Positions 1-8,742 of a stretch of 64,000 bases of DNA are shown here, one piece after another. A program made the position numbers and the translations under genes. This DNA comes from Bacteroidota bacterium (GTDB lineage Bacteria; Bacteroidota; Bacteroidia; Chitinophagales; Chitinophagaceae), in assembly GCA_018268035.1 (NCBI GenBank), contig JAFDXI010000161.1, positions 112,530-176,529 of the forward strand, written 5' to 3'. Under the pieces are notes generated by a model that was given only the letters and a program-made list of their open reading frames with translations, was not told where the DNA came from and searched no databases. How positions within the stretch are numbered: position 1 is the stretch's first letter; each line of letters begins with the position of its first letter.

Positions 1-1225
1 GTTTAAATTTTACACCCCCATGACGTAAACATTTATTGGCAATAGTTACTGGCTGTTCATCACTTTCAATAAAGAAATCAACGCCTATAATATTTTCAGT
101 TACTGTGCCACTGGTTTCAAGCATAACATTTTTATCCAGTTTAAACATAGTCTTTGTGGCAGGTGTGTCTTTCAATTCAGGCTTAGCGCCCTGCTGTGGT
201 TTCTTACTAAAATTATTGATGATGGCATTCGCAAATGCTGTAGTGTTAACAGGAGGAATGGATTTGTTACCAAAGTCACCAGTATGCACACCTTGTTCCA
301 AAGTAAATAACAAAGCATTTTCAATCAGCACAGCGCTTTCCATTAAACCAAGATGGCGCAGCATACCGATACCGCTCAGCAGCAATGCCGTGGGGTTAGC
401 GATATTTTTTCCTGCAATATCAGGAGCTGTGCCATGCACTGCTTCGAAAATACAGATGTGGTCACCGATATTTGCCGAAGGCGCAAAGCCCAATCCGCCT
501 ACTAAACCTGCACAGAGATCGCTGACGATATCTCCCTGCAGATTGGTTAATACAATCACATCAAACGTATCTGGTTTTGTGACCAGTTTCATACAGAGAT
601 CATCAACAATAACATCATCAGCTTTGAGATCAGGATAATCTTTGGCCACTTCCTGGAACACTTCGAGAAACAAGCCATCCGTAATTTTCATTATGTTGGC
701 TTTATGAGCACAAGTGATGCGACGCGCCTTTTTCTTACGGGCCATTTCAAAAGCATACTTGATAACCTGCATGCTGCCTGGCCTTGTTATTATCCTTCTG
801 CTGATAGCTACATCATTGGTGATCATGTGCTCAATACCACCATAAGTGTCTTCAATATTTTCACGCACCACTGTTATATCAACCGGTATGCCTGCTTTGC
901 TGAATACAGTATCCACACCATGAAGCGTTTGAAAAGTTCTTGTGTTGGCATAAGTATTCCATGTTTTACGGGCAGTAACATTGATGCTTTTGACACCTTT
1001 GCCTTTGGGCGTTTCCATCGGTCCTTTAAAAAGGATACCAAGGTCTTCAATTATTTGTTTGGCTTCAGGTGTCATGCCATTATTGTAACCTTTGTCAAAC
1101 ACCCATTTACCCATTTCAACAGATATATATTCCAGGGGCACTTTGGCCTCCTGAAAAATTGTTAGTACGGCATCCATGATTTCCGGGCCAATGCCATCTC
1201 CTTTTGCAACAGCTATTTTTTGCAT
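1..1225 (-). CDS. icd: NADP-dependent isocitrate dehydrogenase, C-terminus cut by window edge
   Basis: The enzyme oxidatively decarboxylates isocitrate to 2-oxoglutarate in the TCA cycle. Translated leftward from the ATG at 1225, it begins MQKIAVAKGDGIGPEIMDAV, the nucleotide-binding start of the isocitrate/isopropylmalate dehydrogenase fold. VRENIEDTYGGIEH (substrate loop), CAHKANIMK, a metal-binding DD (IVDDLCMKL) and FEAVHGTAPDIAGKNIANP (cofactor loop) follow. About 408 codons are inside the window with no stop. The sequence past the usual bacterial end (TENIIGVDFFIESDEQPVTI) fits the longer Thermus-type enzyme with an extra C-terminal domain, which argues for isocitrate rather than isopropylmalate dehydrogenase. 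Open reading frames on the plus strand here are antisense shadows. Confidence 0.9.
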   Translation of the reverse strand, partial: MQKIAVAKGDGIGPEIMDAVLTIFQEAKVPLEYISVEMGKWVFDKGYNNGMTPEAKQIIEDLGILFKGPMETPKGKGVKSINVTARKTWNTYANTRTFQTLHGVDTVFSKAGIPVDITVVRENIEDTYGGIEHMITNDVAISRRIITRPGSMQVIKYAFEMARKKKARRITCAHKANIMKITDGLFLEVFQEVAKDYPDLKADDVIVDDLCMKLVTKPDTFDVIVLTNLQGDIVSDLCAGLVGGLGFAPSANIGDHICIFEAVHGTAPDIAGKNIANPTALLLSGIGMLRHLGLMESAVLIENALLFTLEQGVHTGDFGNKSIPPVNTTAFANAIINNFSKKPQQGAKPELKDTPATKTMFKLDKNVMLETSGTVTENIIGVDFFIESDEQPVTIANKCLRHGGVKFK

Positions 1226-1229
1226 GGCG

Positions 1230-1237
1230 CAAATGTA
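1230..1237 (-). promoter_or_regulatory. Bacteroidota -7 box for icd
   Basis: On the minus strand this reads TACATTTG, a perfect match to the Bacteroidota -7 consensus TAnnTTTG. It ends only 4 nt before the icd ATG. Transcription normally starts a few bases after this box, so the mRNA would be leaderless or nearly so. I see no TTG at the expected -33 distance. Confidence 0.45.
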
Positions 1238-1590
1238 AGCACAGCAGGCATTTTAAATAAATGAAAGAAAAATAAATGATCAGGGAATTGTAATAATTTT
1301 TTGAAGCATACATTTAAACATCTTCATTTCACTTATATTTCAGGTCTAATCACAACAGGTTTTATAACATGAATGTTTTTTCAATTTTTTTTAAAAATCA
1401 TTTAGGAGATGTATTAATATTTGAAATTTTTCTTTCACTCAGCTCGCTTCTTTTTTTATATATTTTATCAATTCCTGTTAATATCAACCAAAAAATACAC
1501 CCGGAACAATACATATTAAAATAATATTTAAAAAGTTGGTCGGGAATTTGTAATTAGCAGAGATTATTCTCAAACTAAAAACAATACATC
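1238..1590. other. Divergent intergenic region icd / OmpA lipoprotein gene
   Basis: AT-rich spacer of about 350 bp holding the promoters of two divergent genes. I see no open frame with coding character, no RNA gene and no convincing terminator. The promoter of the rightward gene is not obvious. Confidence 0.5.
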
Positions 1591-2466
1591 GTGAAATTAA
1601 AATCAGGTTTAATGCTTGGCACAGCAATGATACTGCTCGGTGCAGGATGTGTAAGTACTAAAAAGTATCAGTCATTGCAGGCTGATTATAGCAATATGCA
1701 AGGTAAGGTCAATGCAATAGCTCAGGAAAATGAACAAAATAAATCAAGCCTCGAAGCTGCCAATGTAAAAATTGCCGGTTTGCAGGATCAATTGAAGGCT
1801 GAAAGAAAACACAATCAATCTTTACAGAATGCATTGGATAAATGTCTCACTTCTACCAACCAGGGCAATGCAAATATTTCCAAATTAGTGGATGAGATCA
1901 ATGCTTCCAACAAGTATATTCAGCAGTTAGTGAATTCAAAAAATAAAAGTGATTCTTTAAATATGGTTTTAACCAACAATCTTACAAGGTCGCTGAGCAG
2001 GGACGAACTACAGGATGTGGATGTTAAAGTGTTGAAAGGCGTTGTATATATTTCACTTTCTGATAACATGCTTTACAAATCGGGGAGTTATGAAATATCA
2101 GACAAGGCAAATGCAACGCTTGCAAAAATTGCAAAAATCATTATGGATTATAAAGATTATGATGTGCTGATTGAAGGCAATACTGATAATGTGCCTATTT
2201 CAAAACCTAACATACGTAACAACTGGGATTTAAGTGGACTAAGAGCATCATCTGTGGTACAGGCATTGCAAAACCAGTTTGGTGTTGATCCGAAGCGTTT
2301 GACTGCAGGTGGTCGTGGAGAATATAATCCTATTGCAAGTAATGACACTGATGACGGAAGATCAAGAAACAGGCGTACTGAAATTATTATAACACCCAAA
2401 CTTGATCAGTTCATGGAATTAATTGACAAAGCACCTGAACAAGGGGCTGATGAAACACAACAATAG
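1591..2466 (+). CDS. OmpA-family peptidoglycan-binding lipoprotein
   Basis: Probably links the outer membrane to peptidoglycan. The N-terminus has a lipobox, LLGAGC, with the lipidated Cys at residue 20. Residues about 28-115 are Gln/Asn/Lys-rich and look like a coiled-coil stalk. Residues about 160-275 form an OmpA C-terminal domain: LIEGNTDNVPI, NNWDLSGLRASSVVQAL, and the closing arginine motif DDGRSRNRRTEIII. The start is GTG. No ATG precedes the signal peptide, and GTG gives the expected Lys-rich n-region. It is monocistronic, followed by a terminator. The coiled coil plus OmpA layout is common in Bacteroidota; the exact partner is unknown. Confidence 0.85.
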   Translation: MKLKSGLMLGTAMILLGAGCVSTKKYQSLQADYSNMQGKVNAIAQENEQNKSSLEAANVKIAGLQDQLKAERKHNQSLQNALDKCLTSTNQGNANISKLVDEINASNKYIQQLVNSKNKSDSLNMVLTNNLTRSLSRDELQDVDVKVLKGVVYISLSDNMLYKSGSYEISDKANATLAKIAKIIMDYKDYDVLIEGNTDNVPISKPNIRNNWDLSGLRASSVVQALQNQFGVDPKRLTAGGRGEYNPIASNDTDDGRSRNRRTEIIITPKLDQFMELIDKAPEQGADETQQ

Positions 2467-2486
2467 TAATGTTGATACATTTCTTA

Positions 2487-2522
2487 AAAATGCTTCTTTA
2501 AAAATAGAGAAGCATTTTTTTT
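2487..2522 (+). terminator. Rho-independent terminator after OmpA lipoprotein
   Basis: AAAATGCTTCT and AGAAGCATTTT form an 11-bp stem around an A-rich loop, followed by a run of T. Confidence 0.8.
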
Positions 2523-2670
2523 GAAAATGATGGATTCAAATTTTTTATTTACACAATAAAGAATTTTCAATAGAGTAGATAACAATATAATTTTGCAAGT
2601 GAAGATTTCTTATGTTTTTTAATAAACTTATTAACTTCAACACACTTATTTAAAAGGTCAAAAAAATAAC

Positions 2671-3564
2671 ATGGCATTTGTAGATTATTATCAGACATTA
2701 GGTGTTGGGAAAAATGCAACTGAGGAAGAAATTAAAAAAGCATACCGTAAACTGGCCAGGAAATATCATCCGGACCTGAACCCAAATGATAAAGAAGCCA
2801 ATAAAAAATTTCAACAAATTAATGAAGCCAATGAAGTGTTGAGTGACCCTGAAAAAAGAAAAAAATATGAAGCTTATGGTGAGCATTGGCAACATGCTGA
2901 ACAATATGAGCAGGCCAAACAACAACAGGCAAACAGGAATACCAATAACTGGCAGGAATATACTTATTCAGGCTCTACCGGTGAAGGAGATTATTCTGAT
3001 TTTTTCGAATCTTTATTTGGTGGTGCCAGAGGAAGAAGCAGTCATTCACATACTCAATTTCGTGGTAATGATTTCAATGCTTCTCTCAATTTAAGTTTAC
3101 GAGATGCCTACACCACGCACAAACAAACATTTACCATCAATGATAAACAGGTAAGGATTACTATACCTGCGGGTGTAGCCAATGGTCAAGTAATAAAATT
3201 AAAGGGATATGGAAGCCCTGGTATTAATGGCGGCCCTGCAGGTGATTTGTATATCTCTTTTATAATTGATGATGATGCACAATTAAAGCGGGTAGGTAAT
3301 GATCTTTATACAACAGCATCAATTGATTTATACACTGCAGTGCTGGGTGGAGATTTTACATTGGAAACACTGGATGGTAAAATCAAATTAAAAATAAATC
3401 CGGAGACACAAAATGGAAGTACTGTAAGACTAAAAGGGAAAGGCTTCCCTTTGTATAAAGAAGAAGGAAAATTTGGTGATCTGTTTGTAACATGGCAGGT
3501 TAAAATACCAACACACCTTACAGAAAAGCAAAAAGAATTATTCAGAGAATTATCCAAATTATAA
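2671..3564 (+). CDS. cbpA: CbpA-type DnaJ (Hsp40) co-chaperone
   Basis: A class II J-protein that stimulates DnaK ATPase and, in the CbpA branch, also binds curved DNA. The J domain fills residues 1-70, with HPD at 33-35 and the [17 protein letters not shown] helix. A Gly/Ser/Tyr-rich linker (about 85-130) follows. The DnaJ C-terminal substrate-binding domains come next ([22 protein letters not shown] ... GDLYISFII, then [12 protein letters not shown] ... GDLFVTWQV). The CxxCxGxG zinc-finger repeats of true DnaJ are absent. The next gene, two bases downstream, is CbpM-like, which supports CbpA over DnaJ. Confidence 0.9.
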   Translation: MAFVDYYQTLGVGKNATEEEIKKAYRKLARKYHPDLNPNDKEANKKFQQINEANEVLSDPEKRKKYEAYGEHWQHAEQYEQAKQQQANRNTNNWQEYTYSGSTGEGDYSDFFESLFGGARGRSSHSHTQFRGNDFNASLNLSLRDAYTTHKQTFTINDKQVRITIPAGVANGQVIKLKGYGSPGINGGPAGDLYISFIIDDDAQLKRVGNDLYTTASIDLYTAVLGGDFTLETLDGKIKLKINPETQNGSTVRLKGKGFPLYKEEGKFGDLFVTWQVKIPTHLTEKQKELFRELSKL

Positions 3565-3566
3565 AT

Positions 3567-3887
3567 ATGCAAAACGAAAACCTGATACCGGTAGAAATTT
3601 GTCATACCCGCTATAATGTTGAAATTTCTTTTCTGCAGTCACTCGACCAATATGGTTTTATTCACCTGGTTTCAGTGGAAGAGAAACAGTATATTGAAAC
3701 AGATGAGCTGCAAATACTCGAGAAGTTCATCAGGATGCATTATGATTTAAACATCAACCTGGAAGGTATTGAAGCCATTAGTTTTTTGCTTGATCGTGTT
3801 CAGAATATGCAGGATGAAATTGCTTACCTGAAAAGCAAATTAAAAGCAACGACACAACATTTTCTTACGACGGATGATGATATGTAA
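3567..3887 (+). CDS. cbpM: CbpM-like modulator of CbpA
   Basis: A 106-residue protein, small and MerR-like in fold. CbpM binds the J domain of CbpA and inhibits both its co-chaperone and DNA-binding activity. Visible features are a winged-helix-like first half with FLQSLDQYGFI and ETDELQILEKFIRMHYDLNINLEGIEAI, then a C-terminal helix (LLDRVQNMQDEIAYLKSKL). This is the usual CbpM layout: HTH, linker, coiled-coil tail. It starts 2 nt after the cbpA stop, so the two are surely co-transcribed. Confidence 0.8.
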   Translation: MQNENLIPVEICHTRYNVEISFLQSLDQYGFIHLVSVEEKQYIETDELQILEKFIRMHYDLNINLEGIEAISFLLDRVQNMQDEIAYLKSKLKATTQHFLTTDDDM

Positions 3888-3927
3888 TCTTTGTAATCGA
3901 AAGTCAAGATAATCCAGTCTTAAAAAA

Positions 3928-5016
3928 TTATTGCCAGTTACTTACCCAAACAAAATAAGGGCGATAAGCATCAGCATTTTTATAAAATCCACCTGATGTT
4001 ATTGCATTGGTGCAATAACCTACCAGCAATTTATTGTCAGTTATTAATTCAGGATGAGCATTTGCGTTATAAGTCCAAATATCAATATCTCCAATTTTTT
4101 CTGGTGTGGTATAAACCAATCTCTTTCTTGTAAAAGGTCCAACAGGGCTGGCAGCATCCCATAGATAAATCTTTGGCCCCAATAAATTTTCCTGTGATAA
4201 AAGATATTGTTTACCTGCATATTCAAAAAATGAAAAACTTTCTGATACACCACCTAAGATTCTTACACTCGAATCTTTGTTGGCAACCCAGTTAACACCA
4301 TTCCAGTAAGTCACATGCAACGGGTTTGATTTGTTCAATCTTGCAACGTGAATGAATTTATTGTATTTGGTGCTTTCAGCTCCATATAAATATACATACC
4401 CATCGCTGCTTTCAAATGCATTACTTGCCCAGTTGATTAAAGTGTCTTTTGAAAAGGGAACAATCTTCCTGACAGTTAATGCAGGGTAATTTAATATCGC
4501 AACATCCACACCAATCAATTTAAAATCGAAAGAGCCGGTACCAAATGCATGTATCCTGTCTAATAAAACATAAACGCTGGTATTATTTTTATTCATGAAA
4601 ATACTGCCAGGCCAATAAAAATCAACATCTGTTGTTCTGAAATAAGGTTTTGGATTTTTTTTTGTACCTCCATAGTATGTAGTAAAATTGCCACCATAGA
4701 TATCCATTGTTGTAAGCTGGTTATGGATAAATCCAACCAGTGGGCGGGAACGGTCTTCATAAACAGTGTCTAAAAAAGAATCGCCCCACAGCCAGATTAT
4801 GCGACCATCAGGGAGTTTGTACGAAATGGCACCATCTCCCCCGGTCCATCCATTGCCATAACGGGTAAAAACACTATCCCAGTAAGTTGCTTCTGTTGAA
4901 TTTAGTTTTGCAACAGAATTTGTAGCAACTGATGTTGAGGATGATGTGATAAAACTTTCTTTTTTACAGGATGTTAATGCATATAAGCAAAAAATAATAC
5001 AGCAGATTTTTTTCAT
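3928..5016 (-). CDS. Secreted beta-propeller lipoprotein (DUF4185/DUF5005-like)
   Basis: A 362-residue lipoprotein; MKKICCIIFCLYALTSC gives a clear lipobox with Cys at 17. The mature part has repeated beta-propeller-like strands with aromatic GD/WD-type turns. An early signature, GRIIWLWGDSFLDTVYEDRSRP, resembles the N-terminal motif of the DUF4185/DUF5005 five-bladed propeller proteins, several of which accompany glycoside hydrolases. Function is unknown and the family call is by eye. It is convergent with cbpM and has no obvious partner gene. Confidence 0.55.
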   Translation of the reverse strand: MKKICCIIFCLYALTSCKKESFITSSSTSVATNSVAKLNSTEATYWDSVFTRYGNGWTGGDGAISYKLPDGRIIWLWGDSFLDTVYEDRSRPLVGFIHNQLTTMDIYGGNFTTYYGGTKKNPKPYFRTTDVDFYWPGSIFMNKNNTSVYVLLDRIHAFGTGSFDFKLIGVDVAILNYPALTVRKIVPFSKDTLINWASNAFESSDGYVYLYGAESTKYNKFIHVARLNKSNPLHVTYWNGVNWVANKDSSVRILGGVSESFSFFEYAGKQYLLSQENLLGPKIYLWDAASPVGPFTRKRLVYTTPEKIGDIDIWTYNANAHPELITDNKLLVGYCTNAITSGGFYKNADAYRPYFVWVSNWQ

Positions 5017-5151
5017 GTCGGACTAAATATTATCAATATCAAAAATAAAGGTAATTGATATGAACATAACGATACAAACTTTCAAGACAAAGATTTTAAT
5101 TCGTTATCGTTAATCATTAAGCAATAAACATAACAAAATAGTAGTGCATCT

Positions 5152-5574
5152 TTGCATGAATTGAAGTTAGAATTGATTAAAGCATTTTCATATAATAAAT
5201 CAGGAAAGCTGAAGAGCAAAAGACAGATTGATACTGTTTTTAAAGCAGGCAAAAGTTTCAAAGTATTTCCTATAAAGGTTTTCTATCTTATTGATGAAGG
5301 TGAAAAATGTTTGCAGTGTGGTGTGGGTGTAAGCAGTCGGTTTTTTAAAAATGCAGTTGACAGAAACAGAATTAAGCGTTTATTAAGGGAAGCATACAGA
5401 ACAGAGCAACAATCTTTACACGATTTTCTTAACAACAAACAAAAACAACTCAATGTATTTTTACTGTTTATTGATAAATCGTTACCCGAGTATCCTTCTA
5501 TGAAAACAAAAATGAAAATTTGTATCAACCGTTTGATAAAAGAGATGAATGAAGCAGATTTTAAAAATACTTAG
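5152..5574 (+). CDS. rnpA: Ribonuclease P protein component
   Basis: Protein subunit of RNase P, which matures tRNA 5' ends. Diagnostic parts are [18 protein letters not shown] near the N-terminus and the RNR-type motif [24 protein letters not shown] (about residues 60-85). The length, about 140 residues, fits. The start is uncertain: in this frame only TTG codons (5152, 5161) precede the conserved region. The ATG at 5156 is out of frame and hits TGA after two codons. The stop overlaps yidD by 26 nt, the common rnpA-yidD arrangement; rpmH is not adjacent. Confidence 0.88.
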   Translation: MHELKLELIKAFSYNKSGKLKSKRQIDTVFKAGKSFKVFPIKVFYLIDEGEKCLQCGVGVSSRFFKNAVDRNRIKRLLREAYRTEQQSLHDFLNNKQKQLNVFLLFIDKSLPEYPSMKTKMKICINRLIKEMNEADFKNT

Positions 5575-5779
5575 TTACCCCTTTATATTTCTTATCTGGA
5601 TTTATCAGAAAGTAATATCACCGGTATTAGGCCCAAAATGCAGGTTTACCCCAACATGCTCGCACTATGCAATAGAAGCTTTTAAAAAACATGGAATATT
5701 TAAAGGCTTCTGGCTTTCAGCAAAACGTATTTCGCGATGCCATCCTTGGGGTGGGAGTGGATATGATCCTGTACCTTAA
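5549..5779 (+). CDS. yidD: Membrane protein insertion efficiency factor YidD
   Basis: A small (76 aa) membrane-associated protein that assists YidC/Sec insertion. Hallmarks are [32 protein letters not shown], which holds the paired cysteines, and the ending [14 protein letters not shown]. An amphipathic N-terminal helix precedes them. It overlaps the end of rnpA by 26 nt, implying translational coupling. Confidence 0.93.
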   Translation: MKQILKILSYPFIFLIWIYQKVISPVLGPKCRFTPTCSHYAIEAFKKHGIFKGFWLSAKRISRCHPWGGSGYDPVP

Positions 5780-5812
5780 AGTATTTTTTTCATTAAATGT
5801 CATACACACAAT

Positions 5813-5845
5813 AAAAAAATAGGCCAGCCCTAAAGAGAGCCGGCC
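5813..5845 (-). terminator. Terminator downstream of the Crp/Fnr gene
   Basis: On the minus strand a GC-rich hairpin (outer GGCC/GGCC, about 10 positions with two mismatches) is followed by TATTTTTTTATT. Orientation and position fit the end of the leftward Crp/Fnr transcript, leaving a 3' UTR of about 120 nt. Confidence 0.65.
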
Positions 5846-5963
5846 GTTGCTAACCTATGAAAAACACCAAGTTAAATATCTTTAAATGATTTTGTTTAAA
5901 ATTGAAAAACGCAAAATTAATTATATGTAATAATTACACAATGCCTCAAATGACACAAAAATT

Positions 5964-6557
5964 TTAATTTAACTTTTTCCTTATACGATTAAGCGTTTCC
6001 CTGCTTACACCTAAATATGAAGCCAGATGCATTAAGGGGATTCGTTGCAAAAAATCCGGTTTATTTTTTATTAAATACAGATACCTTTCTTCTGCTGACA
6101 TGACTTTGAAACTGTTTGAATGATTTTCTTCTCTAAAATATAATTGTTGAAAAAACCTGAACAACAAAAAATGCATAGATGAATCACCTATAAAAAATGT
6201 GGTAGCATCTTTCTTGGTTATATAATATACGGTACCTTTTTCCAAAGCAACAATATTAAATGTAGCAGGAGTTTCATCACGAAAGCTTTCAAAATCGCTT
6301 ACTACTTCTCCTTCAAAATGAAAATTCACATTTAACTCCTTACTATTTTTAAATAAAAAATCCCTTAAACCCCCTTGATAAATAAAATATATCCTTTTAC
6401 AAATTTCACCCTCCTTCAATAAAACATCTCCTCTTTTAAAATGTTTGATATGCAATATATCCGCCAATTTTTCAAATCCGGCATCCAGTAAAGGAGCAAT
6501 TGATTGAATTTTTTGGCGGAAGCTTTCCATTGCTTCCGGATTTTTATTCAGTGACAT
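5964..6557 (-). CDS. Crp/Fnr-family transcriptional regulator
   Basis: A 197-residue regulator. The N-terminal half is a cyclic-nucleotide-binding-like beta roll (KRGDVLLKEGEICKRIYFIYQGGLRDF ... VVSDFESF). A C-helix follows, then a short winged helix ending LMHLASYLGVSRETLNRIRKKL, the recognition helix. The cAMP-contacting arginine/glutamate pattern of E. coli Crp is not evident and there is no cysteine cluster as in Fnr, so the effector is unknown. This is the common Bacteroidota Crp_N plus HTH_Crp type. It stands alone. Confidence 0.8.
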   Translation of the reverse strand: MSLNKNPEAMESFRQKIQSIAPLLDAGFEKLADILHIKHFKRGDVLLKEGEICKRIYFIYQGGLRDFLFKNSKELNVNFHFEGEVVSDFESFRDETPATFNIVALEKGTVYYITKKDATTFFIGDSSMHFLLFRFFQQLYFREENHSNSFKVMSAEERYLYLIKNKPDFLQRIPLMHLASYLGVSRETLNRIRKKLN

Positions 6558-6802
6558 AAATACAAGTTAGCAACCAAGTTTTCATGCTACAGTAAATTTC
6601 TGAAACTTTATTGTAAAGAAAAAAATATATTCTGAAAATAATTTTTTTTTGCGGCGAACTGCCAAAATCTTTTGGTCATTATACAATAAAAAGCGATAAA
6701 GCTTCTTTTTTGACCCTGCTTGCTGTTAAAATGATACTGCATTATTCATACAAAATTTACGGAGTCATTTAAAAATAAAAGGATTTGAATACTTTTTTTC
6801 AT
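6558..6802. other. Intergenic region, no gene seen
   Basis: AT-rich spacer between the Crp/Fnr gene and the tRNA terminator. It carries the Crp/Fnr promoter region. I found no coding frame or RNA gene. Confidence 0.4.
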
Positions 6803-6843
6803 AAAAAAAGCATGAAAAGAAAAATGAAATGTTCCTTCCATGC
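6803..6843 (-). terminator. Terminator of tRNA-Lys
   Basis: On the minus strand GCATGGAAGGAA pairs with TTTCTTTTCATGC over 12 positions (two G-T wobbles), and a run of seven T follows. It lies 10 nt past the tRNA 3' end. Confidence 0.75.
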
Positions 6844-6852
6844 TTTACCCTG

Positions 6853-6925
6853 TGACCCCGCAGAGACTCGAACTCTGGACCCATTGATTAAGAGTCAATT
6901 GCTCTACCAACTGAGCTACGGAGTC
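6853..6925 (-). tRNA. tRNA-Lys (anticodon CTT)
   Basis: A 73-nt cloverleaf. The acceptor pairs GACTCCG with CGGGGTC (one T-G wobble), the D arm is GCTCAGTTGGTAGAGC, and the anticodon stem is ATTGA/TCAAT with loop CTCTTAA, giving anticodon CTT. The T arm is CAGAG TTCGAGT CTCTG and the discriminator base is A. CCA is not encoded. It has its own terminator on the same strand. Confidence 0.95.
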
Positions 6926-7001
6926 AATTTTTTTAAGAACTAACGCAATTGCGGGTTGCAAAAATAACTGTTTGCCGTATTTTGCAACCTAAATATTTTT
7001 A

Positions 7002-7577
7002 ATGGCTGAATATTTACAAAAACTTATTATAATTACTGCACCCTCAGGAGCGGGTAAAACATCAGTCACAAAATATTTACTGGATAAAATTCCACAACTG
7101 AGTTTTTCTGTCTCTGCCACTACCAGGAAACCTCGCAGCAATGAACTGAATGGAGTGGACTATTATTTTATAACTGAAGAAGCATTCCATCAGAAGATTC
7201 AGGAAGATGATTTTATAGAATGGGAAATGGTGTATGAAGGAAAATATTACGGTACATTTAAAAGCGAGTTGCAAAGGATATGGGATGAAAACAAAACACC
7301 GATGCTCGATATTGATGTAAAAGGTGCCATCCATGTGCATGAACAATTTAACAGCAATTGCCTTACGCTTTTTATAGAACCACCATCTGTGGAAGAATTA
7401 AAAAAGAGATTGCAAAGCCGGGGCACAGAAAGCCTGGAAAGTTTGCAGACAAGGTTAAACAAGGCAGTGTATGAATTAAGTTTCAAAGAACATTTCAATA
7501 AAATCATCATCAACGATAAACTGGATGATGCCTGCAAAGATGCAGAAAGCGCCGTTAGGAAATTTTTAGGTTTATAA
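7002..7577 (+). CDS. gmk: Guanylate kinase
   Basis: Phosphorylates GMP to GDP with ATP. The P-loop is APSGAGKT (residues 13-20). FSVSATTRKPRSNELNGVDYYFI is the GMP-binding motif, and YGTFKSELQRIWDENKTPMLDIDVKGA the Walker-B-like region. The length of 191 residues is typical. The SDR gene starts 10 nt after the stop, so the two may share a transcript. Confidence 0.95.
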   Translation: MAEYLQKLIIITAPSGAGKTSVTKYLLDKIPQLSFSVSATTRKPRSNELNGVDYYFITEEAFHQKIQEDDFIEWEMVYEGKYYGTFKSELQRIWDENKTPMLDIDVKGAIHVHEQFNSNCLTLFIEPPSVEELKKRLQSRGTESLESLQTRLNKAVYELSFKEHFNKIIINDKLDDACKDAESAVRKFLGL

Positions 7578-7586
7578 ATTTGAGCT

Positions 7587-8405
7587 ATGACATTTCAGAA
7601 TAAAACAGTATTCATTACCGGGGCCAGCCGCGGTATCGGTAAAGCAATTGCATTGAGATTAGCGAAAGAAGGCGCCAATATTGTGGTGGCTGCAAAATCA
7701 GTTGAAGAGGATCCGAGGCTGGGTGGAACTATTTTTTCTGCAGCAAAAGAAATTGAAGCTGCCGGTGGTAAAGCATTGGCAGTGCAGGTGGACATACGTA
7801 ATGAAGAACAAATCATACATGCTGTCGAGAAAGCAGTTGAAACATTTGGCGGCATTGATATATTAGTCAATAATGCTTCTGCCATTCAGCTCACCAACAC
7901 TGAACAAACACCATCAAAAAAATTTGACCTGATGTTCAGCATCAATGTGCGGGGCACATTTTTAATGACACAACATTGTATCCCACACCTGAAGAATTCA
8001 AACAACCCACACATTCTTACTTTATCACCACCGATAAACCTGGATGCAAAATGGCTCAATAATCATGTGGCTTATACTATGAGCAAATACAACATGACGA
8101 TGATGGCTTTGGGCTGGAGCGGTGAATTGAAACATTACAATATTGCATCCAACACTTTGTGGCCTGCAACAACGATAGCAACTGCTGCCGTTCAAAATTT
8201 ATTGGGTGGTGATGCATTGGTTAAGATGAGCCGTAAACCTGAGATCCTTGCAGATGCTGCTTATTTTATTTTGAGAAAAGCAGCATCAGTTTGTACAGGT
8301 AATAATTTTATTGATGAGGAAGTATTTAAAAAAGAAAATATCCATGACTTAAGTAAATATGATGTAACACCCGGCGGGCAATTATATCCTGACTTATTTT
8401 TATAA
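7587..8405 (+). CDS. Short-chain dehydrogenase/reductase, HSDL2-like
   Basis: A Rossmann-fold NAD(P)-dependent oxidoreductase of 272 residues. TGASRGIG (11-18) is the cofactor glycine motif, NNAS is at about 95-98, and the catalytic set is S147, Y163, K167 (YTMSK). SPPINLDAKWLNNHVAYTMSKYNMTMMALGWSGEL and the C-terminal FILRKAASVCTGNNFIDEEVF match the branch related to hydroxysteroid dehydrogenase-like protein 2. The SCP2 domain of eukaryotic HSDL2 is absent. Substrate is unknown. Confidence 0.85.
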   Translation: MTFQNKTVFITGASRGIGKAIALRLAKEGANIVVAAKSVEEDPRLGGTIFSAAKEIEAAGGKALAVQVDIRNEEQIIHAVEKAVETFGGIDILVNNASAIQLTNTEQTPSKKFDLMFSINVRGTFLMTQHCIPHLKNSNNPHILTLSPPINLDAKWLNNHVAYTMSKYNMTMMALGWSGELKHYNIASNTLWPATTIATAAVQNLLGGDALVKMSRKPEILADAAYFILRKAASVCTGNNFIDEEVFKKENIHDLSKYDVTPGGQLYPDLFL

Positions 8406-8452
8406 TGAATGATGCTCAATTTTTTTACTGAAAAATAATTTCACTATTTAGC

Positions 8453-8590
8453 TGAAACCCTTACCGGATGCGGGTTTCACTGCTCAAAAAAGATATATTG
8501 CTGAAGGGCTGCGGGATAGAGCGGAAAGCCCGGTGATGATGTGTGCATGGCTTTGTGCCGGACTTGCAGCGATAGCCCGGACAAATGTTG
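8453..8590. repeat. GC-rich structured intergenic element
   Basis: This block stands out from its AT-rich surroundings. It starts with an 8-bp hairpin (TGAAACCC / GGGTTTCA, 8453-8479). Two related segments follow: GAGCGGAAAGCCCGG (about 8519-8533) and CAGCGATAGCCCGGAC (about 8567-8582). Each could close a hairpin by pairing GGGCT or GGCT with AGCC(C). There is no credible open frame and no terminal T-run. It may be a dispersed Bacteroidota intergenic element or an uncharacterised RNA; only one copy is visible here. Confidence 0.4.
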
Positions 8591-8742
8591 AAAACAGTTT
8601 TACTGCTGACAGCACCAAATTAATTTTATTCAACTCGCTTTTATTTTCTCATCACTATGTTGTATGTTGCCCTTCAATTATGCATTACTAATACAAAATA
8701 GTAATGCTGCCATCATTCTTTTCAGAAACAAAAAAATAAAAG

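Noticed and set aside
36..1165. Two long plus-strand open frames at the left end
   Set aside because: They are antisense to isocitrate dehydrogenase, whose minus-strand translation shows continuous conserved motifs.
5846..5900. Ten-codon frame MKNTKLNIFK after the minus-strand terminator hairpin
   Set aside because: It is too short, without context, and lies antisense within the 3' end of the Crp/Fnr transcript.
8406..8452. Terminator directly after the SDR gene
   Set aside because: No stem with a following T-run is present; the nearby 8-bp hairpin at 8453-8479 is followed by mixed sequence.
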